A stretch of DNA of 64,000 nt from Deltaproteobacteria bacterium. GTDB lineage: Bacteria > Myxococcota_A > Polyangia > Nannocystales > Nannocystaceae. The DNA lies in the NCBI GenBank assembly GCA_016709225.1, contig JADJEE010000012.1, positions 2,151,501 to 2,215,500 on the forward strand, given 5' to 3'. Both the position numbers and the translations under genes were made by a program. Below the pieces are notes generated by a model, which did not search any database, had not been told where the DNA came from, and was given only the letters and a program-made list of their open reading frames with translations. Below, piece by piece: positions 1 through 10,200 of this stretch (its first letter is position 1; each line of letters begins with the position of its first letter).

Positions 1-1
1 C

Positions 2-3000
2 CGATTCCCCAAGATCGACTTTCCCGCGATCGTGGTGACCACGGTATTGCCCGGCGCGTCGCCGGAGCAGATCGAGACCGAAGTCACCGAGCGCATCGAA
101 GAGCAGCTGAACTCGATCGCCGGTCTCGACGAGCTGACCTCGAACTCGTACGAGGGCTTCAGCGTCGTGATGGCGCGCTTCGACCTCGAGAAGAGCCTCG
201 GCGAGGCCTCCGAGGAGGTCCGCGACCGCGTCGCCCGCGTGGTCTCGACGCTGCCCGAGGGTGTCGAGCAGCCCCGGGTCGAGCGCATCGATCCCGACGC
301 GGCGCCGGTCATGTTGGTCGCCGTCCGCAGCACCCGCTCGCTGCTCGAGGTCACCGACTACGCCGACCGCGTCATCCGCCGACGCATCGAGTCGCTCGGC
401 GGCGTCGGTGGCATCTCGCTCTCGGGCAGCCGTGAGCGCGAGATCCAGGTGGTGGTCGATCCGCGCAAGCTGGCCGGCGTCGACCTCACCGTGCGCGACG
501 TCCAGCGCGCGCTGGCAGCCGAGAATGTCGAGATTCCCGGCGGCAACGTCGACCAGGGCGAGCGCACACTGCAGCTGCGCGTGGCCGGCCGCATCGCCGA
601 TCCCCGCGAGTTCGAGGCCATCCCGGTGGCGCTGCGCGGTGGCACCGTCATCCGCATCCGCGACGTCGCGGCGGTGCGTGACGTCGGCCGCGACCCGGAG
701 TCGTTCGCCACCATCGACGGCGAGTCGGTGGTCGTGCTGAACGTGCGCAAGCAGTCGGGCGCCAACACCGTCGCGGTGGTCGAGGCCCTGCGCGAGCGCA
801 TCGCCGAGGTCGAGCGCGAGATCCCGCCGAGCTATCGGCTCGAGATCGTGCGCGACGAGAGCGAGTTCATCTCGAACTCCATCCACGCCGTCGAGGAGCA
901 CCTCGTCATCGGCTCGATCTTCGCGGCGCTGGTGGTGTTGGCGTTCCTGCGCAACGGTCGCTCGACCATCATCGCGGCGCTGGCGATCCCCATCTCCATC
1001 ATCTCGACCTTCACGCTGATCAACGCGCTGGGCCTCACGCTCAACATGATCACGCTGCTGGGCCTCACGCTGTCGGTCGGTATCGTCATCGACGACGCGA
1101 TCGTGGTGCTCGAGAACATCGTGCGGTTCATCGAGGAGAAGGGCTACTCCCCCAGTCGTGCTGCGGTCGTGGCGACCCAGGAGATCGGGCTCGCGGTGCT
1201 GGCGACCTCGCTGTCGCTGATCGCGGTGTTCCTGCCGATCGCGTTCATGAGCGGCATCATCGGCCGCTTCATGGGCAGCTTCGGCTTCACGATGTCGTTC
1301 TCGATCCTGGTGTCGATGTTCGTGTCGTTCACGCTGACGCCGATGTTGTGTGCGCGCTGGCTCAAGGGGCCCGTGCGTCCGCAGCACCCCGCCGGCGAGG
1401 CCGCACCGATGGCACCCCACGACGTCGGCCATCCCGTCGCCGCTGCGGTCACGGTGCCGCTCGACGACGACGACATGGGCTTCATCCCCGACCCGGCCCC
1501 GGGCGATCGCAAGCTCGAGCGGGCGGAGTTCCGCGCGTGGGCCCGAGGTGAGCGCACGGTCGCGCAAGTGCTCGCCGCCGGCGGCCACCAGGAGCACAAC
1601 GGTCGCTTCTATCGCTTGCTCGAGACCGGCTACCTGCGCCTGTTGGCGTGGTCGATGCGCTATCGCTGGGCGGTCGCGATCGTGCTGGTCGCGGCCATGG
1701 CCTCGCTGGGCCCGCTCATCAAGGCCACGCCGAAGAACTTCCTGCCGAACGAGGACGAGTCGCGCTTCGAGATCACGATCCGCGCCCCCGAGGGCACCGC
1801 GCTGGCTCAGACCGCGCTGTTCGGTGAACGCCTGGCGCGGGCGGTGAAGACCCAGCCCGAGGTCACGACCACCGTGCTCACCGTCGGCGCACCCGCAGGT
1901 GACCTGTCGGGTCGCGGGCCCAACCAGGCTTCGCTGTACGTTCGCATGATCCCGGCCGACCAGCGCGAGCTCTCGCAGGACGAGTTCATCGTGAAGGTCC
2001 GCGAGGAGGTGCTCGCGGGCGTGCTGCCCGACGACGTGACCGTGCTGATCTCGCCGATCGCCCCGTTCGGCGGCTCCGGCCAGCAGGCCGCACCGGTGCA
2101 GTACATCATCTCGGGCCCCGACATCGCGAAGCTCGACGAGTACACGCAGGAGATGCTGCGCCGCGTGCGGGAGATCCCCGGCGTGAGCGAGGCCAGCACG
2201 TCGCTCATCACCGGCCGCCCGGCGTATGCGGTCCGGGTCGACCGTCGGCGCGCCGCCGACCTCGGGGTCTCGATCGCCGAGGTCGCCAACGCGTTGCGTC
2301 TGCTGGTCGGTGGCCTCGCGGTCAGCGACTTCAGCGAGTCGGGCGAGCGCTACGACGTCATCGTCCGTGCCGAGCTCGGCGCGCGCGGTCGGCCCGAGCA
2401 GATCGCCCAGATGACGGTGGCGTCGCAGACCGGACGTCCGGTGCGACTGTCCGACGTCGCGACCATCGAGGAGACCACCGGCCCGGCGGTCATCACCCAC
2501 TTCGGCCGCGAGCGGCAAGCGACGATCTTCATCAACACCCTGCCCGGCTCTTCGGAGCAAGACATCATCGACGCGCTCGAGCGCATCCGCGTCGAGCTCG
2601 ACCTCGAGCCCGGCTACCGCGGCCAGCTCTATGGTCGATCGCGCGAGCTCGGTCGCGCGATGCAGAGCTTCTTGGTGGCGGTGATCCTGTCGTTCACCTT
2701 CATGTACCTGGTGCTCGCGGCGCAGTTCGAGAGCTGGCTGCTGCCCGTCACGATCATGGCCTCGCTACCGCTGACGCTGCCGTTCGCGGTGTTCTCGCTG
2801 CTCGTGCTCGGACAGTCGCTGAACCTCTACTCGATGCTCGGCGTGATGGTGTTGTTCGGCGTGGTGAAGAAGAACTCGATCCTGCAGATCGATCACATGC
2901 GGACGCTGCGTCGCAAGGGCCTCTCCCGCGCCGACGCCGTGATGATCGGCAACCGCGATCGACTGCGGCCCATCCTCATGACGACGATCGCGTTCGTCGC

Positions 3001-3331
3001 CGGCATGGTCCCGCTGCTGGTCTCGAGCGGCGCGGGCTCGGGCACCAACCGTGCGATGGGCTCGGTCATCGCCGGCGGCCAGACGCTGTCGCTGCTGCTC
3101 ACCCTGGTCGCCACGCCGGTCATCTACAGCTGGCTCGACGACCTCGCGCACTCGCGGGTCGCCGGCTGGATCGGCACCGGGCTGAGCTGGCCGTTGGTGC
3201 AGATCGATCGCCTGGTGAGTCGCAAGCCACAGCCGCACCCGGTGGTGACGCAGACGAGCAAGACCGTGCCGGCTCCCGCGGCCCCGCGGACGCGGGCGCA
3301 TCGCCCCGAGCCAGACGATCGCGACGGCTAG
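2..3331 (+). CDS. RND family efflux pump inner-membrane subunit (HAE1/AcrB-like), 5' end outside window
   Basis: Proton-driven export of hydrophobic or amphiphilic compounds from the inner membrane/periplasm as a trimer with an adaptor and an outer-membrane channel. The reading frame is already open at base 2, so the first residues (TM1 and about 35-40 amino acids) lie upstream. Visible family marks are the porter-domain start (PGASPEQIETEV), the TM4 proton-relay motif with the Asp-Asp pair (GIVIDDAIVVLEN, near residue 360 of the visible part) and the TM10 lysine motif GVVKKNS near residue 956. About 1109 residues are visible against about 1050 for a whole AcrB. The extra length is mainly an acidic and Pro-rich cytoplasmic insertion after TM6 (nucleotides about 1366-1600) plus a basic Pro-rich tail. 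The adaptor gene would be expected just upstream. Substrate cannot be told from sequence. Confidence 0.95.
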   Translation, partial: RFPKIDFPAIVVTTVLPGASPEQIETEVTERIEEQLNSIAGLDELTSNSYEGFSVVMARFDLEKSLGEASEEVRDRVARVVSTLPEGVEQPRVERIDPDAAPVMLVAVRSTRSLLEVTDYADRVIRRRIESLGGVGGISLSGSREREIQVVVDPRKLAGVDLTVRDVQRALAAENVEIPGGNVDQGERTLQLRVAGRIADPREFEAIPVALRGGTVIRIRDVAAVRDVGRDPESFATIDGESVVVLNVRKQSGANTVAVVEALRERIAEVEREIPPSYRLEIVRDESEFISNSIHAVEEHLVIGSIFAALVVLAFLRNGRSTIIAALAIPISIISTFTLINALGLTLNMITLLGLTLSVGIVIDDAIVVLENIVRFIEEKGYSPSRAAVVATQEIGLAVLATSLSLIAVFLPIAFMSGIIGRFMGSFGFTMSFSILVSMFVSFTLTPMLCARWLKGPVRPQHPAGEAAPMAPHDVGHPVAAAVTVPLDDDDMGFIPDPAPGDRKLERAEFRAWARGERTVAQVLAAGGHQEHNGRFYRLLETGYLRLLAWSMRYRWAVAIVLVAAMASLGPLIKATPKNFLPNEDESRFEITIRAPEGTALAQTALFGERLARAVKTQPEVTTTVLTVGAPAGDLSGRGPNQASLYVRMIPADQRELSQDEFIVKVREEVLAGVLPDDVTVLISPIAPFGGSGQQAAPVQYIISGPDIAKLDEYTQEMLRRVREIPGVSEASTSLITGRPAYAVRVDRRRAADLGVSIAEVANALRLLVGGLAVSDFSESGERYDVIVRAELGARGRPEQIAQMTVASQTGRPVRLSDVATIEETTGPAVITHFGRERQATIFINTLPGSSEQDIIDALERIRVELDLEPGYRGQLYGRSRELGRAMQSFLVAVILSFTFMYLVLAAQFESWLLPVTIMASLPLTLPFAVFSLLVLGQSLNLYSMLGVMVLFGVVKKNSILQIDHMRTLRRKGLSRADAVMIGNRDRLRPILMTTIAFVAGMVPLLVSSGAGSGTNRAMGSVIAGGQTLSLLLTLVATPVIYSWLDDLAHSRVAGWIGTGLSWPLVQIDRLVSRKPQPHPVVTQTSKTVPAPAAPRTRAHRPEPDDRDG

Positions 3332-3364
3332 CAGCGAGAAGCGGCGAGCGGCCGCGCGCTGCTA
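3329..3364. terminator. Hairpin spanning the two convergent stop codons (possible bidirectional terminator)
   Basis: The 8-base arm TAGCAGCG (3329-3336), which starts with the stop codon of the RND gene, is the reverse complement of 3357-3364, which ends with the stop codon of the opposing gene. A second 5-bp stem (GCGGC/GCCGC) is nested inside. There is no T-tract, so intrinsic termination is only possible, not shown. Confidence 0.35.
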
Positions 3365-4663
3365 AGCCTTGCGCTTGCGGAAGATCGCACCCACCGCGGC
3401 GACGATGCCAGCGCCCAGCAGCAGCAGCAGCTTCTTGCCCGCGAGCAAGACCTTGAAGAGGCCCGCGAGCAAGCCGGTCTTGAGCAGCACCTTGCCGGCG
3501 ATGAGCCCACCGATGCCGTACGCCGCGACCTGGTCGATGTCGGGATCGAAGTCGTCGTAGCGCGCGCCCTGCTCGAAGGTGACCTTGGCCAGCAGCGTCT
3601 CCATCGCGGGATCGATCTGCTCGAGCTGGTCCATGGTGCCGACCGCGTTCAGCGACAGCACGCCGGTGCGACCGAGCACGCGCACGTCGTAGTTGAGCGT
3701 CGCGGGTGCGTCGGGCGTGTGCAGCTCGCGGGCCCAGTACAGCCGGTGGTGCTCGGCGTCGTAGTGCGGCGTCTTGGCCCAGCCGGCGAGGGTCAGGGAC
3801 GGCAGGCCGGCGGCCTCACGCGCGCGGTTGTCGGCGGCGTCCTGCGTGCGCATCTGTGCCAGGAGCTCGTCGTAGTCGATGTCCTCGGCGTCGTCGTCGT
3901 CGACGTGGCCGTCGGCGACGTAGGTCACGACCACGCCGAAGCCGTCGCGCGCCGACACACCCATGCCCGCGGGCACGATCATCCCGAGCGGCTTGGCGTC
4001 CGACGGCGGGTTCGACCACGCCTCGGTCAGCACGCGCTCGGCGTCGTCCGGCCCGAGGAAGCGAAAGCCCTCGCCGAGCTCGAGCGTGGCGCCGGCATCG
4101 GGCAGCGCGATGCTGCCGTGCTGGTAGCTCAGCTGGGCCTCGAAGGCAGCCCCGGCGGCGGCATCGAAGGCCTCGAGCAGCTCGCGGTCCTCCGGGCTCG
4201 CGGCGGCAGGGCCCTGCTCGATGAGCGCCTGCAACCGCGGCATCGGCATGGCCTCGATGCGGGCACGCAGCGGGGCCGGGAGCTGGGTCACCAGCGCAGC
4301 GAGCTCGGGGTTGGCACCGGCCGCCTCACCGACCGTCTGCACCGCGGTCATCAGCGCCACGACGGTCTCCTGCTCGTAGGTCCGGCTGTGCTCGGGCGTC
4401 ATGAACGCGGCGTCGAAGGCCTCGGTCGTCATCGCCTCGATGCGCGTGCGCACCTCGGCGTCGAGCCGCGCGAGCTGTGCGGCGAGCACCGGATCCTCCT
4501 TGGCCGCCGCCGCGATGGTGCCTGCGGCGGGCTCCGGGGCCGCCTCGACGACCTCGGCCGGTGCCTTCGAACGCTTGGGCTTGGCCTGCGCGAGCGAACC
4601 CGCGGCGAGCACGAGGGAACAACCGACCATCCAGGTCGCGACGTTGCGCATGGTGCCGAGCAT
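3362..4663 (-). CDS. DUF2167 family membrane-anchored protein
   Basis: Function unknown; predicted to be exported with most of the chain outside the cytoplasm and a C-terminal membrane anchor. The N-terminus is a signal peptide (MRNVATWMVGCSLVLAAGSLAQA). A Lys/Ala/Pro-rich segment follows, then the DUF2167 core with its typical runs LGEGFRFLGPDDAERVL, LGMIVPAGMG, DYDELL and WARELH. At the end sit two hydrophobic stretches with GAGIVAAVGAIFRKRKA, a membrane anchor followed by a basic stop-transfer tail. Length is 433 residues from ATG 4663; ATG 4651 (MRNVATW) is an equally good start, and neither has a clear ribosome binding site. The family carries DUF2167 late in the chain, so the first 180 residues are an added alpha-helical region. 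It is convergent with the efflux pump. Confidence 0.8.
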   Translation of the reverse strand: MLGTMRNVATWMVGCSLVLAAGSLAQAKPKRSKAPAEVVEAAPEPAAGTIAAAAKEDPVLAAQLARLDAEVRTRIEAMTTEAFDAAFMTPEHSRTYEQETVVALMTAVQTVGEAAGANPELAALVTQLPAPLRARIEAMPMPRLQALIEQGPAAASPEDRELLEAFDAAAGAAFEAQLSYQHGSIALPDAGATLELGEGFRFLGPDDAERVLTEAWSNPPSDAKPLGMIVPAGMGVSARDGFGVVVTYVADGHVDDDDAEDIDYDELLAQMRTQDAADNRAREAAGLPSLTLAGWAKTPHYDAEHHRLYWARELHTPDAPATLNYDVRVLGRTGVLSLNAVGTMDQLEQIDPAMETLLAKVTFEQGARYDDFDPDIDQVAAYGIGGLIAGKVLLKTGLLAGLFKVLLAGKKLLLLLGAGIVAAVGAIFRKRKA

Positions 4664-4809
4664 GGAGGATCGCAGCGGGCCTGACAACCTGACCCCGCGC
4701 GAACGAGCGAGGAACGTGGTCGACACGCACCCGTTCGTGTTCCAACCGAAGTCACGCGCGCGTCGGCCCCGGCTCGCGGTGTGGACAGTCGCCCGCGCGG
4801 GCGCGTAGC

Positions 4810-5868
4810 GTGCGGGACGTGCGTCTTGCCTCGCTCGCACTCGCTGCCCTCGCGCTGGTCGCCTGCCACCGCGCGACGGCGTCCCCATCGACCACCACGC
4901 CGTCGAGCATGGTGGTGGCCATGCCAGCACGCGCGACGGTGGACCCGACGCCGGCGCCCACCGACGCGACGCCGCAGCCGATCCGCGTGGCGATCACCGT
5001 CGACGATCTGCCCTCGCACGGCCCGCGTCCCCCCGGCGTCACTCGGCTGCAGGTGCACGAGCGATTGCTCGCGGCGTTCGCGGCCCACCACGTGCCGCAG
5101 GTGTACGGCTTCATCAATGGCGGTCGCGAGGCCGACGGCGACGACGAGCGCGCGTCGCTGGCCGCGTGGGTCGCCGCCGGCCAGCCGCTTGGCAATCACA
5201 CCTTCTCGCATCCGCGGCTGCGCGACATCGGCCTGGCGGCGTACCTGAAGGAGATCGACGCCAACGAGGCCGTGCTCGCGCCGCTCATGGGCGACGATCG
5301 CTGGCGGGTGTTCCGCTATCCCTACCTCTTCGAGGGCACCGATCGCGCCACCACCACGGCGATCCGCGAGCACCTCGCGAAGACCCGGCATCGCGTCGCC
5401 GAGGTCACGATCGACTTCTACGACTGGGCGTTCAACCCGCCCTACGTGCGCTGTCTGGCCAACCACGACGACACCGCCGTGCAGGCGCTGCGCGACACGT
5501 TCCTGCGCCACGCCATCCGCGTGCTGCAGTGGAACGAGGCCGCGAGCCGAGAGATCTGGGGCCGCCCGGTGGCGCACATCCTGTTGCTGCACGTCGGCGC
5601 GTTCGATGCCGAGATGATCGAGCCGCTGCTGCAGGCGTACGAGGACCTGGGCGTGCAGTGGATCTCCCTCGACGAGGCGCTCGAGGACCCCATCTACGCG
5701 CACGTTCCGACCGCCGACGGCGTCACCCAGGGCACGCTGGTCGATCTGGCCATCGAGGTGGAGCACGCGCCGCATCCACCATGGTTCGAGCACCCCGATG
5801 CACTGCTGGCTGCGCTGTGCAAGGAGCCGCAGCCGCCCCAGCCGCGACCCTCGAGCCGGCGTCGATGA
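4810..5868 (+). CDS. Polysaccharide deacetylase-family lipoprotein
   Basis: Likely removes N- or O-acetyl groups from a cell-envelope polysaccharide or peptidoglycan. The GTG start gives a lipoprotein signal ending LVAC (Cys19), then a Thr/Pro/Ala-rich linker to about residue 58. The NodB-type core follows, with the metal/catalytic motif TVDDLP (Asp65, Asp66) and the zinc-binding NHTFSHP motif (His130, His134). RYPYLFEG matches the third NodB motif (RxPY) and LLLHVG the last His motif. It therefore appears catalytically complete. The stop codon overlaps the start of the next gene (ATGA), so the two are probably co-translated. Substrate is not deducible. Confidence 0.88.
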   Translation: MRDVRLASLALAALALVACHRATASPSTTTPSSMVVAMPARATVDPTPAPTDATPQPIRVAITVDDLPSHGPRPPGVTRLQVHERLLAAFAAHHVPQVYGFINGGREADGDDERASLAAWVAAGQPLGNHTFSHPRLRDIGLAAYLKEIDANEAVLAPLMGDDRWRVFRYPYLFEGTDRATTTAIREHLAKTRHRVAEVTIDFYDWAFNPPYVRCLANHDDTAVQALRDTFLRHAIRVLQWNEAASREIWGRPVAHILLLHVGAFDAEMIEPLLQAYEDLGVQWISLDEALEDPIYAHVPTADGVTQGTLVDLAIEVEHAPHPPWFEHPDALLAALCKEPQPPQPRPSSRRR

Positions 5869-7145
5869 GCCCAAGCGCGGGGCTACGGCGCGTGGTCGGG
5901 ATCCCCGGCGCCATCGCGATGGGCCTGGGCTCGATCGTCGGCACCGGCATCTTCGTGAGCATCGGACTGGCCGCCGAGATCGCCGGCGCGGCGGTGCTGC
6001 TCGCGGTGGTGCTGGCTGCGTGCATCGCCGCGGCCAACGGCCTCTCGAGCGCGCAGCTGGCCGCGGCCCACCCGGTCAGCGGTGGCACCTACGAGTACGG
6101 CCATCGCTACCTGTCGCCCGCCTGGGGCTTCACCGCGGGGTGGATGTTCCTGTGCGCCAAGTCGGCGAGCGCCGCCGCGGCTGCGCTCGCGCTCGCCGCC
6201 CACGTGCTGCAGCGACTCGGCCACGACGGCGCGCTGCCCCGCAGCGGACTCGCGCTCGGCGTCGTCGCGCTGCTGACCTTCGCGGTCGCCGGCGGCATGC
6301 GCCGCTCGAGTCGCATCAACGCGGTGATCGTCGGCACCACCGTGTTGGCCCTCGGAGCACTGGTCGCCACCGGCACGCCGGTCGCGCTCGCGCGCGGCGT
6401 CCATCCCGGCGTGCTCGACGATCTGCGCGCCGGCTCGGCGGCGTCGCTGCTGCACGCCACCGCGCTGATGTTCGTCGCGTACACCGGCTACGGCCGCATC
6501 GCGACCCTCGGCGAAGAGATCCGAGAGCCGGCGCGCGACATCCCGCGGGCGATCCTCGCGACCCTCGGGCTGTCGGCGCTGCTGTACACCGCCGTCACCT
6601 GGGTCGCGATCGCCACGCTCGGGGCCCCGGGGCTGGCGGCACACACCCGCGACACCGCGGCCCCGCTCGAGGCGGTCGCGGCCGCGATCGCACCGGCGTG
6701 GCTACCCACGGTGGTCGCCGTCGGTGCGGTCGCGGCGATGGCCGGCGTGGTGCTGAACCTGCTGCTCGGCGTGTCGCGGGTGGTGCTGGCGATGGCGCGG
6801 CGCGGCGATCTGCCGACCGGGCTCGCCGCGGTCGAGGGCGTCCACGCATCGCCGGTGCGGGCGGTGCTCGCCACCGGGTCCGCGATCGCGGTGCTCGTCG
6901 CGGTGGGCGATCTGCACGCGGCGTGGAGCTTCAGCGCGTTCACGGTGTTGGTCTACTACGGCATCACCAACCTCGCGGCACTGCGGCTGCCAGCCCACGA
7001 GCGTCGGTTTCCGCGGGCGATTGCGGTGTTCGGCCTACTCGCATGTATCGGTGTCGCGGTGTTCATCCCGTGGCACACCTGGCTCGTCGGCGTCGCGCTG
7101 CTCGGCCTGGGTGCGCTCGGTCGTCGACTCGCCCGTCGCACCTGA
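5865..7145 (+). CDS. APC superfamily amino acid permease
   Basis: Secondary transporter, probably for an amino acid or polyamine, in the inner membrane. The ATG overlaps the deacetylase stop (ATGA), which fixes the start. The N-terminal GLGSIVGTGIF (residues 21-30) is the unwound TM1 substrate/ion-binding motif of APC carriers. About twelve hydrophobic segments can be counted over 426 residues, and GYGRIATLGEEIREPARDIPRAI matches the conserved TM6 exit plus loop of the amino acid/polyamine subfamily. Length is slightly short for the family (usually 430-500). Coupling to the deacetylase suggests a shared operon but no obvious shared pathway. Confidence 0.9.
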   Translation: MSPSAGLRRVVGIPGAIAMGLGSIVGTGIFVSIGLAAEIAGAAVLLAVVLAACIAAANGLSSAQLAAAHPVSGGTYEYGHRYLSPAWGFTAGWMFLCAKSASAAAAALALAAHVLQRLGHDGALPRSGLALGVVALLTFAVAGGMRRSSRINAVIVGTTVLALGALVATGTPVALARGVHPGVLDDLRAGSAASLLHATALMFVAYTGYGRIATLGEEIREPARDIPRAILATLGLSALLYTAVTWVAIATLGAPGLAAHTRDTAAPLEAVAAAIAPAWLPTVVAVGAVAAMAGVVLNLLLGVSRVVLAMARRGDLPTGLAAVEGVHASPVRAVLATGSAIAVLVAVGDLHAAWSFSAFTVLVYYGITNLAALRLPAHERRFPRAIAVFGLLACIGVAVFIPWHTWLVGVALLGLGALGRRLARRT

Positions 7146-7202
7146 CCATCCGATCATTTGACCCCGCGGGTCCGGCCGCGCGAGGCTTGGTGCAACCTGG
7201 GC

Positions 7203-10200
7203 ATGGACGCACCGCGAACACTGCGATCACTCGCGAAGGACCTCGGGCTGGAGTGGATCGACGGGCCCGCGACCGCCACGCTCGAGGCCGACATCGCCCG
7301 CGCGAATCGAGCGTTCGACAGGAACGACCACGAGAAGATCGGCTTCGGCGCCAGGGATGTCAGCACGGCCGGTGCGCTCGTGGGCGCGCTCGCGTCGCTG
7401 GTGCGCAAGCCCAACCTCGCGCCGATGCTCGCGCGCGTGCGTGCTCGCGTCGACGAGGTCACGCCGGCCGAGGGCGAGCCCACCATCGACGTCGGCGTCG
7501 GCGAAGCCATCGCCCGGGCCGCCCGCGACGACACCGACCGCGTCTTCGACGACCTCTTCCTCGCCCGCGCGCTCCTCGAGCAACCCGGCGAGCTCGTGCA
7601 CGGCGGTCTCGCGCCGTTCGGGCTCTCGGCCGAGGCGCTACGGCGCGGGCTGGACGATGCACTCGCGCTCGAGCTCGACGGCGAACGCGATCGACCGCTC
7701 GCCGACAACCAACGCGAGCTCGACGACGCGGTGTTCCGTGCCGCCGGCCGTCGGCTCGGCGACCTCGGCGAGGCCGCGCGGTGGCTCGAGCGCGGCCACG
7801 ACGGCGACGAGGCGATGTACGCCGCCGGTAGCCCGAGCGCGCGACGCATCGGCTCGCACCGCGCGCTGCGACGACACGCGCGCAGCAACGGTGAGCTCCG
7901 CCTGGTGCCGCGGTTGCTGGCCGATTTCGCGTTCTCGGACGCGGCCCGCGAGGTGCTGGGGCTGGCCGATCGCTTACGCGGCGATGCTCGACACGTCCAC
8001 GTCGAGCACCTGATGGTCGCGCTCTACGACGCCAAGGCGAGTCCCGCCCGCGCGGCGTTCGATCGAGCCGGCGTCTCGCGCGACGCCATGCTCGCGCGGC
8101 TGCACGGCAGCGAGCTCGCCGAGCAGCGCTCGGCAACCTACGTCGCCAGCGAGCGCGTACCGCCGCTGTCGTCCCATGCCGCGCTCGCGCTGGTCCACGC
8201 CGCGCGGCACGCCGCGAACCGCGGCGATGCGACCCTCCGCGGTCGCGATCTGCTCACCGGCGTGTTCGCGGTCGAGGGCTGCCACATCGTCGAGAAGTTC
8301 ACCGACGTCCGCGTCGCGCTGGCCAGCGGACCCGCGCCCGCGCGCGAGCCCGACGAGACTCGGACCCCCGCCGCGCCGCAGCATCCGATGGTCGTCGCGT
8401 CGAGCGTGGCGCGCTTCGGCGGCGACGGCCTCGACGGCCCCGACGTGCTCGGCTTCACGCTCGAGGTCGATGCGCTCGCGCGCTTGATTGCCTCGGAGGG
8501 CATCGATCCGCCGCTGTCGATCGGGCTCTTCGGTGAGTGGGGCTCGGGCAAGAGCTACTTCATGCGACGCCTGCGCGAGCGGATCGAGCAGCTCGCGGCC
8601 GCCACCCGCCGTCGCCGTGAGCGCGACGACGTGCCGCCACCGGCGTACGTGGGCCACGTGGTGCAGGTCGAGTTCAACGCGTGGAACTACGTCGAGGTCG
8701 ATCTGTGGGCGAGCCTGGTCGCGCACATCTTCGATCGGCTGCACGCCCACGTGATCGACGAGCCCGGCCTCGAGCAGCGCCAGTGGGAGAGCTTGCTGCA
8801 CCGCCTCGACGACGCCGAGAACCGCCGCCACGATGCCAAGCAGGCGCTCGAGCTGGCGCAAGCGCGGCTCGACATGCGCCGCCGCGAGCAGGCGGCCCGC
8901 GAGCGCACGCTCGCCTATCAGATCGAGATCCTCCGCCGCCACGCCAAGCTCAAGCGACCGATCGCGGAGATCGAGGGCACGCTCGGCATCGCGGCCGCGC
9001 GCGAGTTGTGGGACGCGATCGTGCTCCGCAGCAGCCGCGCGACCGCGGTCATCAAGGCCATGCCCGACTCGCTGCGGGCGGCACGATCGCTGTTCACCGG
9101 TCCGGCAGCGTGGTGGCTCATGGCTGCGATCGTGCTCGTGATCGGCGGCTTGCTGCTGGCGCGCCAGCTCGAGTGGCTGCCCGATCTCGCGGCGGTGGCC
9201 GCCGCGATGCCGCTGCTGCTGGCGTGGGTGCGCAAGGCGCTCGGCCGTAGCGACGCGCTGCTCGCCGCCATCGAGGCGTTCCAAGAGGGGCTGCTCGAGC
9301 TCGAGCGCTCGAAGCAGGAGGTCGATCGTGAGGCACTCGAGCGCCTGCGCGACGACGCGATGGCGGTCGAACAGGCCCGCGCCGAGCACGACGCCGAGCG
9401 GGCGCGCGTCGACTCGTTGCGCGACGAGATCGCGCGGCTGTACCCCGGTGAGCAGCTCGCCGATTTCCTGGCCGATCGCGCGGCCAGCAGCGACTACCGC
9501 CGCCACCTCGGCCTGCCCGCGCTGGTGCGACGCGACTTCGAGCGGCTCGGCCGACTGGTGCGGCCGCACACCCACCGCCTACCACGCGATCACGTGACCG
9601 GCCTCGCACTGGCCCAGGCGCCGCAGCACCTACTCGACATGCTGCATCGCCTCGAGCCCGACGCGACCGAACCGTTCGAGGTCGTGCGAGTCGAGCGGTC
9701 CGGCGACCGCGTGCGAGCGTTCGCACCCGACGGGCGCTGCGCGATCTTCAGTTGCTGCGAGCCGATCGAGGGTGACGAGCACCCTGCGCCCTACGAGATC
9801 GATCTGCGCTCCGTCGACGACGAGCCGCTCGGGGGCCCCCGCGACGAGCTGGGCCGCCTGGGTCGGCGCGTGCCGGAGCGCCTGGTCGACGGCCTGCGAC
9901 CCGCGATGATTCCCGCGCGTCTCGCCGAGCTGCTGCGCCGCGATGCGCCGCTGCGGGGCGAGCGACTCGTGCACGACACCACCCTCGACCGCTGGGTGCT
10001 GACCGATCACGACGGCGCCCGCCGGGTCGAGATCGGCTTCGACGGCGAGCTCGCGATCGTCGAGATCGGTTGGCCGATGCACCCGACGATCGAGCGCATC
10101 GTGCTGTACATCGATGATCTGGATCGCTGCCCGCCCGAGCGCGTGGTCGAGGTGCTGGGCGCGGTGCACCTGCTGCTGGCGTTCCCGCTGTTCGTGGTGG

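Noticed and set aside
5798..7831. 677-residue plus-strand frame across the permease and KAP start
   Set aside because: An alternative frame of the permease; Arg-rich, low complexity, no start signal.
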